Shown here in pieces: positions 16,564 through 23,486 of a stretch of DNA of 34,466 nucleotides. The number at the start of each line of letters is the position of its first letter. The first letter of the stretch is position 1. Both the position numbers and the translations under genes were made by a program. The notes under the pieces were generated by a model, which saw nothing but the letters and a program-made list of their open reading frames with translations, was not told the DNA's origin and searched no databases. Source of the stretch: Halobacterium bonnevillei (GTDB taxonomy: Archaea; Halobacteriota; Halobacteria; Halobacteriales; Halobacteriaceae); assembly GCF_009831555.1 (NCBI RefSeq), contig NZ_WUUU01000002.1, positions 54,430-88,895 of the forward strand, read 5' to 3'.

Positions 16564-17145
16564 ATGGACGTCGCGATTCTGCTCTACGAGGGGTTCGACG
16601 AACTCGACGCGATCGGACCCTACGAGGTGTTCCGGACGGCCGCGGAGTTCGGCGCGGACGTCGACGCCACCCTGCGGACGCTCGTACCCAGCGAACAGGT
16701 CACCGCGAGCCACGGCCTCCGCGTCGAACCCGACGACGTGCTCATCGGGACGCCGGACCTCGTGGTCGTCCCCGGCGGCGGGTGGAACGACCGCGCGGAG
16801 ACCGGGACGTGGGCCGAATACCGGGACGGCCAGCTCCCCGACCGCCTCGCGACCCTGCACGACGGCGGCGCGGTCGTCGCGTCGGTCTGCACGGGCGCGA
16901 TGCTGCTCGCGGACGCCGGCCTGCTGGACGGCCGGCCCGCGACCACTCACGACGGCGCGAAAGCCGACCTCCGCGAGTACGACGTCGACGTGCGCGACGA
17001 CCGCTACGTGGACGACGGCACGATTCTCACGGCCGGCGGCGTCACGTCGGGCATCGACCTCGCGCTCCACGTGGTGGAACGCGAGTGCTCGCCGGGCGTC
17101 GCCGAGCGCGTCAGCGACGAACTCGAGTACGACACGCCGTACTGA
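16564..17145 (+). CDS. DJ-1/PfpI family protein
   Basis: 193 residues with the class I glutamine-amidotransferase-like fold of the DJ-1/PfpI superfamily. 'LLYEGFDELDAIGPYEVF' near the N-terminus is typical of the isonitrile hydratase and AraC-like ThiJ subgroup. The nucleophile elbow is 'ASVCTGA' with Cys109, and 'TTHDGA' (His129, Asp130) follows at the usual place. Related enzymes act as hydratases, glyoxalases or chaperones, so the reaction here is not certain. ATG 16564 is chosen because the family begins with this strand. It is divergent from the ferredoxin gene. Confidence 0.88.
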   Translation: MDVAILLYEGFDELDAIGPYEVFRTAAEFGADVDATLRTLVPSEQVTASHGLRVEPDDVLIGTPDLVVVPGGGWNDRAETGTWAEYRDGQLPDRLATLHDGGAVVASVCTGAMLLADAGLLDGRPATTHDGAKADLREYDVDVRDDRYVDDGTILTAGGVTSGIDLALHVVERECSPGVAERVSDELEYDTPY

Positions 17146-17157
17146 GCTGCGACCGCG

Positions 17158-18072
17158 CTACGCGTCGTCTCTTCGCGCGACTTCGTGTCTCCCGAAGCCG
17201 TACCGCAGCCGGTTCGCGAGGCGCCGCGAGAACCGGCCCTCGCCGTCGCCGGTCGCGCGCGAATTGAAGCGCTCGGACAGCGCCTGGTAGATGAGGGGCA
17301 GCGGGACTTCCTGTTCGAGGCCCTCCTGGACCGTCCAGGTGCCCGTCGACCCGCCGGCGACGTGGTCCGCGACGTCCCCGAGGTCGCTGCCCTCCTCGCG
17401 GAACGCCTCCTCGCAGAGCTCGAGCAGCCACGACCGGATGACGGCGCCGTTGTTCCACGTGCGCGCGACGGCCTCCAGGTCGAGGTCGTAGCGGCCGTCG
17501 TGGAGGAGTTCGAAGCCCTCGCCGTACGCCTGCATGAGCGCGTACTCGACGCCGTTGTGGACCATCTTCACGTAGTGGCCGGCGCCCGCGGGCCCCATGC
17601 GGTCGTGGCCGTCCGGCCCGGTTGCGACGGCGTCGAAGACGGGCGCGAGTTCGTCGTACGCCCACTCGGGGCCACCGACCATCAGCGAGAAGCCGTTCTC
17701 CGCGCTCGCCGGCCCGCCGGACGTCCCGCAGTCCAGGTACGCGAACTCGCGTTCGCTGGCGCGCCGCGTGGAGTCCTCGAAGTGGCTGTTCCCGCCGTCG
17801 ACGACGACGGCCTCGCTCCCCAGGTGGGGCGCGAGTTCGTCGAGCGCGGCGTCCACGGGGTCGCCCGCAGGCACCATCAGCCAGACGCGCTCGTCGTCGC
17901 CGAGTTCGTCGGCGACCGCTGGAATCGAGTCGACCGCAGTGGCGCCGGCGTCGCCGGCGTCCGCGCGGGCGTCCGCGTCGATGTCGAACGCCACGACGTC
18001 GTGACCGCCGTCCAGACACCGGTCGACGACGATGCGGCCCATCCGCCCGAGACCGATAACACCGAGTTCCAT
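17158..18072 (-). CDS. gnd: 6-phosphogluconate dehydrogenase, decarboxylating (short form)
   Basis: 304 residues, the length of the short single-domain-core form. It oxidises 6-phosphogluconate to ribulose 5-phosphate and CO2, the route by which haloarchaea make pentose phosphates. The Rossmann motif G-x-G-x-M-G lies at residues 7-12, followed by 'AFDID', whose Asp suggests NAD+ preference (inference). The substrate loop 'LDCGTSGGPASAENG' starts near 113. The catalytic helix 'YVKMVHNGVEYALMQAYGEG' carries Lys169 and Asn173. The start is the Met at 18070-18072, just before the first strand. It converges with the PfpI-like gene, with 12 bases between. Confidence 0.95.
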   Translation of the reverse strand: MELGVIGLGRMGRIVVDRCLDGGHDVVAFDIDADARADAGDAGATAVDSIPAVADELGDDERVWLMVPAGDPVDAALDELAPHLGSEAVVVDGGNSHFEDSTRRASEREFAYLDCGTSGGPASAENGFSLMVGGPEWAYDELAPVFDAVATGPDGHDRMGPAGAGHYVKMVHNGVEYALMQAYGEGFELLHDGRYDLDLEAVARTWNNGAVIRSWLLELCEEAFREEGSDLGDVADHVAGGSTGTWTVQEGLEQEVPLPLIYQALSERFNSRATGDGEGRFSRRLANRLRYGFGRHEVARRDDA

Positions 18073-18143
18073 ACAGGAAACACCCGGCACCAGTACGTAG
18101 TGGTTGTGATTAGCGTGGCCCGGCAGCGCGAGACTACGTCCGC

Positions 18144-18646
18144 GTGACCGATCCCGCGACCGCAAGCCTTCAGTCCGAACGAAAGCGACACCAGCGTCTG
18201 CGTACGCTCCCGCTGGTGGTCAGCATCGTCGCCCCGAACGACGGTGCACTCGTCTTCCTGCTGGATCTCGCCGTACCGACGTGGAGGCTGATTCTCGGCG
18301 GCTCGCTCGCGCTCACCGCGACGATGTTCGGCGTCCTGACTGTTACCGTCGACGACAACGCGCCGCCGTCGCGAGGGGACTGGCGGAGGAGCTCGCGACA
18401 CGCCGGGAACGCGTCGACGCGCTGGAGGCGCAGTCAAGCGCCCCGCCCCCTCACGGTTCAGGGGTCGTCGCCGAGCTACACGGTGTGGAGTCGAGGACGT
18501 CCGTGCGAGCGGCCGCGGAACTGCTCCGAACGCAGTTCGACGGTGCTGGTCCCGGCGTCGACAACGCTGTCGCGACGGGAGGTGTATTCGCGAGTGACGC
18601 TCCGAAGGGAGAACAGTGCCTCAGGGAGGGACGCGCTCCCGGGCGG
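18144..18646 (+). pseudogene. Possible degraded membrane/coiled-coil protein gene
   Basis: An ATG at 18144 opens a frame with two hydrophobic segments (about residues 22-45 and 48-68, for example LVVSIVAPNDGALVFLL). Near base 18370 this frame turns into Arg/Ser-rich shadow sequence, while a neighbouring frame becomes protein-like with a coiled-coil stretch (RGLAEELATRRERVDALEAQ). That is what a small indel in a membrane plus coiled-coil protein would look like. A second switch may occur near 18560. No family is recognised, and the whole may be non-coding. Confidence 0.3.
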
Positions 18647-18859
18647 TCACTTCGTGGTGTCGATGCCAGCGGCCTCGTTGATGGGGCACTTCTGAGTCGT
18701 CCCCGTCACGAAAAGGATGGCGCCCACGATGAGTGCGACGGCGCCGGCCGCGGCGCCGGCCGCCCAGTACCCCGCCAGCGCGGCGATACCAGCGATGGCC
18801 AGTATGACACCGATGACGATGCGTCCGGTGCGGTCGATGCCGCCGACGTTCTTGTCCAT
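18647..18859 (-). CDS. DUF2892 (YgaP-like) small membrane protein
   Basis: 70 residues. The N-terminus 'MDKNVGGIDRTGRIVIG' is the hallmark of the DUF2892 family (M-x2-N-V-G-x2-D-R-x2-R), followed by two membrane helices (about 14-31 and 33-53). A short tail has Cys58 in 'TGTTQKCPINEAAG', a 'CP' motif common in this family. The Met before 'DKNVG' is preferred to an upstream one because the family starts there. The protein is thought to be an inner-membrane component of unknown role, in some bacteria fused to rhodanese. Confidence 0.85.
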   Translation of the reverse strand: MDKNVGGIDRTGRIVIGVILAIAGIAALAGYWAAGAAAGAVALIVGAILFVTGTTQKCPINEAAGIDTTK

Positions 18860-19020
18860 ACGTTTGCCTCCAGTGATTAGTCGGTTCTCTGTGTCAATAA
18901 TACTCACGTACATTGCGGGTCAAACGAACCACAACTGCGAACGGGCGGCCTTGCGGCCAAAACTGCGATTGAGGGAGCCGTTGTGGGGTAGTCACGCGCG
19001 CTTCGAGTAGCCGCCACCAG

Positions 19021-19782
19021 TCAGGGAATCGTCTGCAGGAACTGGTCCGGGTCGTCGTGGAAGCAATCGCCGACCACGACGGCGTCCGCGCCCGCGTCCA
19101 GAATCTCTCGGGTCTGGCGGCGCGTCCGGATGCCGCCTCCGTAGAGGAGCGCGGTGTCGTCGAGGTATTTCGCGGCTGCCTCGACGTCCCTTGGGCCGCC
19201 GTAAGTGCCGGAGTACTCGAGGTAGAAAATCGGGAACCCGTAGAACGACTCGGTCGCGAGCGCGGCGCCCGCAACCTCCTCCGCGCTGTACGTGGTGTCG
19301 ACCCCGGAAACCGCTGCAGCCTTCGAGTCGAGGTTCTGAATCACGTAGCCTTCGCCGACCAGTTTCTCGGCGACGTCAGTGACCGCCTGGCGGCCGCGGT
19401 CGGCAATCAGATCGCCGACGATCGGCAGTCCAGTCCCGAGGGCGTCGTCTGGTTTGCTTCCGACTTCGGTGAAGAAGTCGACGTGTTTCGCGACGAAGTT
19501 CTCGCGGTCGCCGTTGTACACGGCGGGAATCGACAGGTAGTCCACGGCGTCGAGCGTGTCGCCGGAGACGTGGCTAGCGCTGTACGGCTCCTGGAAGACC
19601 GGTGTTCCGGGGACGCTGTCTCGGATGTGTTCGACGGCGGTAGACGAGTTCTCGGCCGTGACGCCGTCCGAGCCGCCGACGATTACGAGATCCGTATGGT
19701 CGAGAACATCGCTGTCTTCGGGGAGAGGTTCCGCTGGGTCGACTTTCGTTACGTGGGCAATGTCGTCCCAGTCGATGGGCAT
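19021..19782 (-). CDS. Phosphoglycerol geranylgeranyltransferase (GGGP synthase)/PcrB family protein
   Basis: About 253 residues, a TIM-barrel prenyltransferase. The family makes the first ether bond of archaeal lipids by joining glycerol-1-phosphate to geranylgeranyl diphosphate. Visible motifs are 'HVTKVDP' at the N-terminus, 'LVIVGGSDGVT', 'FPIFYLEYSGTYGG' and the phosphate-binding 'LLYGGGIRTRRQ', then 'DAGADAVVVGD'. I prefer the ATG at 19780-19782, next to the conserved N-terminus; an in-frame Met 12 codons upstream is also possible. Haloarchaea often have more than one paralogue, so it may not be the main enzyme. It stands alone. Confidence 0.85.
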   Translation of the reverse strand: MPIDWDDIAHVTKVDPAEPLPEDSDVLDHTDLVIVGGSDGVTAENSSTAVEHIRDSVPGTPVFQEPYSASHVSGDTLDAVDYLSIPAVYNGDRENFVAKHVDFFTEVGSKPDDALGTGLPIVGDLIADRGRQAVTDVAEKLVGEGYVIQNLDSKAAAVSGVDTTYSAEEVAGAALATESFYGFPIFYLEYSGTYGGPRDVEAAAKYLDDTALLYGGGIRTRRQTREILDAGADAVVVGDCFHDDPDQFLQTIP

Positions 19783-19909
19783 ACCGGCGTCGTTTCGCAG
19801 GGGGAGTATTGAGTCCACCGGAACCGAGAACCGCGCCGGGAGCCGCCGCTGGTGGCCCGGGCGTTTCAGAGACGGACAGCCGTTCAGCGTCGTGTTCTGG
19901 ACGTGCAGG

Positions 19910-20760
19910 CTACTCGAGCGCCCGCCGCGGCACGATTCGGGGCTCGTCGTCGTCGGCGTCGAAGGAGACGGCGGCGTCGACGTCGAAGACGTCCGCGAGC
20001 AGTTCCTCGGTGACCACGTCCTCCGGCGCCCCCCAGTCGTAGACGCCGCCGTCGTCGAGCGCGACGAGGTAGTCCGCGAACCGCGCGGCCTGCTGGAGGT
20101 CGTGGAGGACGACGCAGACGGTGACGCCGCGCTCCTCGTTGAGCGTGCGGACGACCTCCATCACCCGCAGCTGGTGGTGGAGGTCGAGGTACGTGGTGGG
20201 TTCGTCGAGCAGGAGGACGTCGGTGTCCTGGGCGAGCGTCATCGCGACGAACGCGAGTTGCTTCTGGCCGCCGGAGAGCTCCGAGAGCGGCGTCTCGCGG
20301 AGCGCCTCGACGCCCGCGAGGTCGATGGCGCGGTCGATGCCGCGTGGTCGTCGGCGTTCAGCGCGTCGAGGAAGCCGCGGTGGGGGTAGCGGCCGTGGGT
20401 CACGAGGTCTTCGACCGTGAGACCGCCGGGCGCGTCGTTCTCCTGGTCGAGCAGGCCGAGTTCCAGCGCGAGTTCCTTGGCGGAGCGCTCCTGGACGCGG
20501 CGGCCGTGCAGCAGGACGGTGCCCGCTTCGGGCGCGAGTTCCGCCGAGAGCCCCTTCAGGACCGTTGACTTCCCCGAGCCGTTCGGGCCGACGAGCGCGG
20601 TGACTTCCCCGTCGGGGACGACGAGGTCCTCGCAGTCGACGACGACGTCGTCGCCGTACGCGAGTTCGAGGTCAGTCGCGAACAGCGCGGCGTCCTCGAC
20701 GGGGTCCTCGGGCGTGAACGTCACGGGGTCGTCGCTGTCGATGAGTGGGATGCGGGCCAT
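19910..20760 (-). pseudogene. ABC transporter ATP-binding protein (FepC/BtuD type), frameshifted
   Basis: Reading leftward from ATG 20758-20760, the first part (to about base 20345) has Walker A 'GPNGSGKST' and 'LLDQENDAPGGLTVEDLVTHGRY' (split motif: Q-loop LLDQE). After that the reading continues in another frame with the signature 'LSGGQKQLAF', Walker B 'VLLLDEP' and the H-loop 'VLHDLQQ'. The total is 851 bases, one short of 284 codons, so restoring a single missing base near 20341-20346 gives an intact protein. It would energise uptake by the neighbouring FecCD permease, whose stop is one base upstream of this start. It may be a real frameshift or a sequencing error in a G/C run. Confidence 0.88.
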
Positions 20761-20761
20761 G

Positions 20762-21883
20762 TTAGAACTCGTTGAAGGATTCTGTGCGGCGGAGCAACAG
20801 CAGGAAGTACGGGCCGCCGACGAGGCCGGTGACCACGCCGACCGGGACCTGGGCACCGCCGAGGCCGAGGCGCGCGACCACGTCCGCGACGACGACCAGC
20901 GCCGGTCCGGCGAACAGGCAGCCGACGAGCAGCTGGCGGTAGTCGCTGCCGACCATGGTGCGGACGGCGTGGGGCACGACGAGGCCGACGAACCCGACGA
21001 GGCCGGCGACGGCGACGGCGGCCGCGGTGGCGAGGATGGCGAGCGCGGAGAGCGCGAACCGCATGGTCTCCACGCGCATGCCGAGCGCGCGGGCGCGCCG
21101 CTCGCCGAGCAGGAGGACGTCCAGCTGGCGCGCCGCGACCAGCGCGGCCGGCACGACGAGCAGCGTCGGGACGGTGACGAGCCTGAACTCGCCCCAGCCG
21201 ACGCCAGTCAGCGACCCCGCGAGCCAGGAGACGGCGGTGCGCATCGCCCCGTTGGAGTCGATGAAGTAGAACACGCCGGTCTGGAGGCTGTTGAAGATGG
21301 TGCCGACGACGACGCCAGCGAGGACGAGGCGGACCGGGGTGGTTCCGCCGCGCCACGCGACGGCGTACACGAGCAGGAACGCGGCAGTCCCGCCGACGGC
21401 GGCGGCCAGCGGCAGGAAGTACGTGCCCAGCGAGGACACGATGACGAGGACGACGGCGAAGCCGGCGCCCGAGGAGACGCCGAGGATGTAGGGGCTGGCG
21501 AGTTCGTTGCGCGTGATGGCCTGGAAGACGGCGCCGGCGACGGCGAGGTTCGCGCCGACGAAGACGCCGACGGCGACCCGGGGCAACCGCATCGTCCAAA
21601 CGACGGCGGTGGCGTCCGACAGCGTGGAGAGGTCGGCCGCGACGCCGAGGCGCCCCGCGAGACCGTCACCGAGGACGATGGTCGCGAGAATCTCGGGGTT
21701 CGTCCAGACGGCGCGGTCGAACAGCGCGCGCCAGACGGTCTCGAACGGCATCTGGTAGGCGCCGTACCGGATCTGTACGAGCGCGGCCAGCAGGACGACG
21801 GCGGTGCTGGTCGTGACGATGGAGGCGAGCGTGGCGTCGAGGTCCGGGAGCAGGGCGTCGCGAACGCGGTACTGTCGTGACAT
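20762..21883 (-). CDS. FecCD/BtuC family ABC transporter permease
   Basis: 373 residues with about ten membrane helices. This is the permease type that imports iron-siderophores, heme or cobalamin. Typical motifs are 'LPRVAVGVFVGANLAVAGAVFQ' (split; begins LPRVAVG), 'LASPYILGVSSGAGF', 'SWLAGSLTGVGWGE' and 'GFVGLVVPHAVR'. The ATG is at 21881-21883. The ATPase gene follows after one base, and the binding-protein gene lies 131 bases upstream. A TTTAGG-N4-CCTAAG palindrome and an A/T box about 75-100 bases upstream suggest a separate iron-responsive promoter for permease and ATPase. Confidence 0.94.
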   Translation of the reverse strand: MSRQYRVRDALLPDLDATLASIVTTSTAVVLLAALVQIRYGAYQMPFETVWRALFDRAVWTNPEILATIVLGDGLAGRLGVAADLSTLSDATAVVWTMRLPRVAVGVFVGANLAVAGAVFQAITRNELASPYILGVSSGAGFAVVLVIVSSLGTYFLPLAAAVGGTAAFLLVYAVAWRGGTTPVRLVLAGVVVGTIFNSLQTGVFYFIDSNGAMRTAVSWLAGSLTGVGWGEFRLVTVPTLLVVPAALVAARQLDVLLLGERRARALGMRVETMRFALSALAILATAAAVAVAGLVGFVGLVVPHAVRTMVGSDYRQLLVGCLFAGPALVVVADVVARLGLGGAQVPVGVVTGLVGGPYFLLLLRRTESFNEF

Positions 21884-21956
21884 CGGTTGGGTGGGGCGCG
21901 CGCGGACCGAGGACGCGGTGCCGTCGGTCGGGGCGCGAGTCGAACTGCGCTTGTTC

Positions 21957-21972
21957 TTTAGGGCGGCCTAAG
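21957..21972. promoter_or_regulatory. DtxR-like operator before the permease gene
   Basis: TTTAGG-GCGG-CCTAAG, an inverted repeat with a 4-base spacer, just downstream of a TATA-like CTTTTCAACT (minus strand, 21984-21975). The core is the reverse complement of the operator at 23194-23209. Position and shape fit repression by an iron-dependent DtxR/SirR/Idr-type regulator, as known in haloarchaea. Confidence 0.65.
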
Positions 21973-22014
21973 AGTTGAAAAGCGTTCCGTCTACGGCGCA
22001 GCGGAACGGTGGCG

Positions 22015-23187
22015 TCAGGACGTGATGATTGACGCCAGTTCGCCGCGGTCGAACAGGTCCCCGGAGAACGACTCGGGGTAGAGTTCGGTGGCGAACCGCT
22101 CGGTCAGGAACAGGTGCTGGATGGGGCCCATGAAGATGGGGCCGCCCCGGTAGACGTCGCCGTTCTCGACGGCGGTGATGCGACTGGCGGTGTCGTGGTC
22201 CTGCATGAACGAGAGCACGGTGGTCTCGAACTCCTCGGGGGTCTTGGCCTCGTGGCCCCGCACGAACAGCACTTCGGGGTCAAGTTCCAGCAGCGTCTCA
22301 TAGTCGATTTTCGAGCGCTGGCTCTCGGAGAGCGCCTCGACGTCGGAGTTCGCGATGGCGTCCCGGACGTTCAGGTCGTGGAAGGACTTCTTGTTCGCGC
22401 CCTCGCCGCTGAGGTGGTACGGGGAGAACTCCGTAGGCTGGTTGCTGCCGCCCCAGACGAGTGCGCCGCGCGGCCCCTCACTGGGGACGTCCGCGGCGAT
22501 GCGGTCGACGACGTCGTCGTGGTAGGACTTGAACGCCTCGTAGCGCTCCTGCTCCTGGACGACCTGCGAGACCTTCTCGAAGGCCTCGTAGAGCGTGTAG
22601 TAGTCGTAGTCGTGCCAGGCGTCCGTGCGCCGGAAGATGGTGTTGCCGAGGAACGGCGCGGCGCGCTCCTCGAGGAATTCGACGTCCTCGCTGCTCAGTT
22701 CGAAGACGTTCGTCAGCCAGTTGGGGTCGACGAGGAAGAGGTCTGGGTCGAGGTTCAGCAGCGTCTCGCGGGAGATGCCCTGCTCGATGAGGTCGACCAT
22801 CTCGGACTCGTCGGCGTCGACGCCGTCGAGTTCGTCGTAGACGTGGCTGTGGAACCTGCCCTTCTGTCCGACGGAGGCGATGGCGTCGCTGTGGCCGAGC
22901 GCGACGAGCATGTCGGCGTACCCGGGCATGTAGACGGCGATGTCCTGGGGGACGCTGTCGAATTCGACCTCGCCGGTCGGCGTCATGGAGACCGAGTACG
23001 ACCCGGTTTCGGTGGTCGTCTCGTCGTCACTGGTTTCGGCCGCGGTCGTCGTCGTGTCGGCCGCGGCGGTGGTCTCGGTCGGTGCTTCGGTGGTGGCGTC
23101 GCCGCCCTCGTTCGGGCTGGCGCAGCCGGCGAACAGTCCTGCGAGCGCGGCGGCGCTGCCGGCTTTGATGAATCTGCGTCGTCGCAT
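22015..23187 (-). CDS. ABC transporter substrate-binding lipoprotein (iron-siderophore/heme/cobalamin class)
   Basis: 390 residues. The N-terminus has a run of arginines (MRRRRF), a hydrophobic stretch and the lipobox LFAGC, so it is exported (possibly by Tat) and lipid-anchored on the cell surface. A Thr/Glu-rich linker (about 25-60) is followed by a two-lobed helical-backbone binding domain ('IAVYMPGYADMLVALG', 'LLNLDPDLFLVDP', 'LLELDPEVLFVRG'). This is the cluster A fold used for siderophores, heme and vitamin B12. It is first in the import cluster, with the permease and ATPase following on the same strand. An operator lies between its TATA box and start. Confidence 0.93.
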   Translation of the reverse strand: MRRRRFIKAGSAAALAGLFAGCASPNEGGDATTEAPTETTAAADTTTTAAETSDDETTTETGSYSVSMTPTGEVEFDSVPQDIAVYMPGYADMLVALGHSDAIASVGQKGRFHSHVYDELDGVDADESEMVDLIEQGISRETLLNLDPDLFLVDPNWLTNVFELSSEDVEFLEERAAPFLGNTIFRRTDAWHDYDYYTLYEAFEKVSQVVQEQERYEAFKSYHDDVVDRIAADVPSEGPRGALVWGGSNQPTEFSPYHLSGEGANKKSFHDLNVRDAIANSDVEALSESQRSKIDYETLLELDPEVLFVRGHEAKTPEEFETTVLSFMQDHDTASRITAVENGDVYRGGPIFMGPIQHLFLTERFATELYPESFSGDLFDRGELASIITS

Positions 23188-23193
23188 ACCTGA

Positions 23194-23209
23194 TTTAGGC
23201 CGCCCTAAA
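23194..23209. promoter_or_regulatory. DtxR-like operator before the binding-protein gene
   Basis: Perfect inverted repeat TTTAGG-N4-CCTAAA. On the minus strand it lies between the TATA box (CTTATATTC, 23219-23211) and the ATG at 23187, so it covers the expected transcription start. It nearly equals the site at 21957-21972. An iron-responsive repressor is the likely ligand. Confidence 0.7.
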
Positions 23210-23237
23210 GAATATAAGCGCTCCGATTTTTCGGCGT

Positions 23238-23249
23238 GCCTAAACCTAA
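23238..23249. promoter_or_regulatory. Additional DtxR-type half-sites
   Basis: GCCTAAACCTAA holds two tandem CCTAA half-sites, as in the right part of the DtxR-family consensus, about 30 bases beyond the binding-protein TATA box. The left half is not conserved. It may help a regulator bind cooperatively. Confidence 0.4.
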
Positions 23250-23350
23250 TCTATGCGACAGGCTACGCCCGCCACCGACTCGGCGGCGAGCGAACACCGC
23301 GTCTGAGTTGCCGTACCACGCCCCGAGAACCGGTCACGGAGGACGGGAAC

Positions 23351-23357
23351 CTTTAAC
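23351..23357 (+). promoter_or_regulatory. TATA box upstream of the valS leader
   Basis: CTTTAAC lies about 25-30 bases before the ATG at 23382, so transcription would start at or next to that ATG. Confidence 0.45.
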
Positions 23358-23381
23358 ATCGCGCCACCGCTCTCCTCAGGT

Positions 23382-23414
23382 ATGCGCGTCGAGCCCGCGG
23401 TAGTACGTGTGTAA
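23382..23414 (+). CDS. Valine-rich 10-codon leader ORF before valS
   Basis: ATG 23382 to TAA 23412-23414 encodes MRVEPAVVRV: four valines (codons GTC, GTA, GTA, GTG) in ten residues. It sits about 25-30 bases after a TATA box, so it would be the first codon of a leaderless transcript. The valyl-tRNA synthetase ATG follows 72 bases after its stop. The match between peptide content and downstream enzyme suggests charged-tRNA(Val)-dependent regulation. This may be chance. Confidence 0.35.
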   Translation: MRVEPAVVRV

Positions 23415-23486
23415 GTTCTGTTCTCGCGACCAGCGCCGCGACCCGAACACGCAGCCACGAGACCGCACTCGACGACCCACTCAGCT

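Noticed and set aside
16402-17070. Upstream extension of the ferredoxin reading frame
   Set aside because: It would overlap the divergent PfpI-like gene, while a Met directly before the membrane helix and an A/T box support the short form.
20417-21880. Forward open frame of nearly 490 codons opposite the permease gene
   Set aside because: Low-complexity shadow; the opposite strand encodes an obvious FecCD permease.
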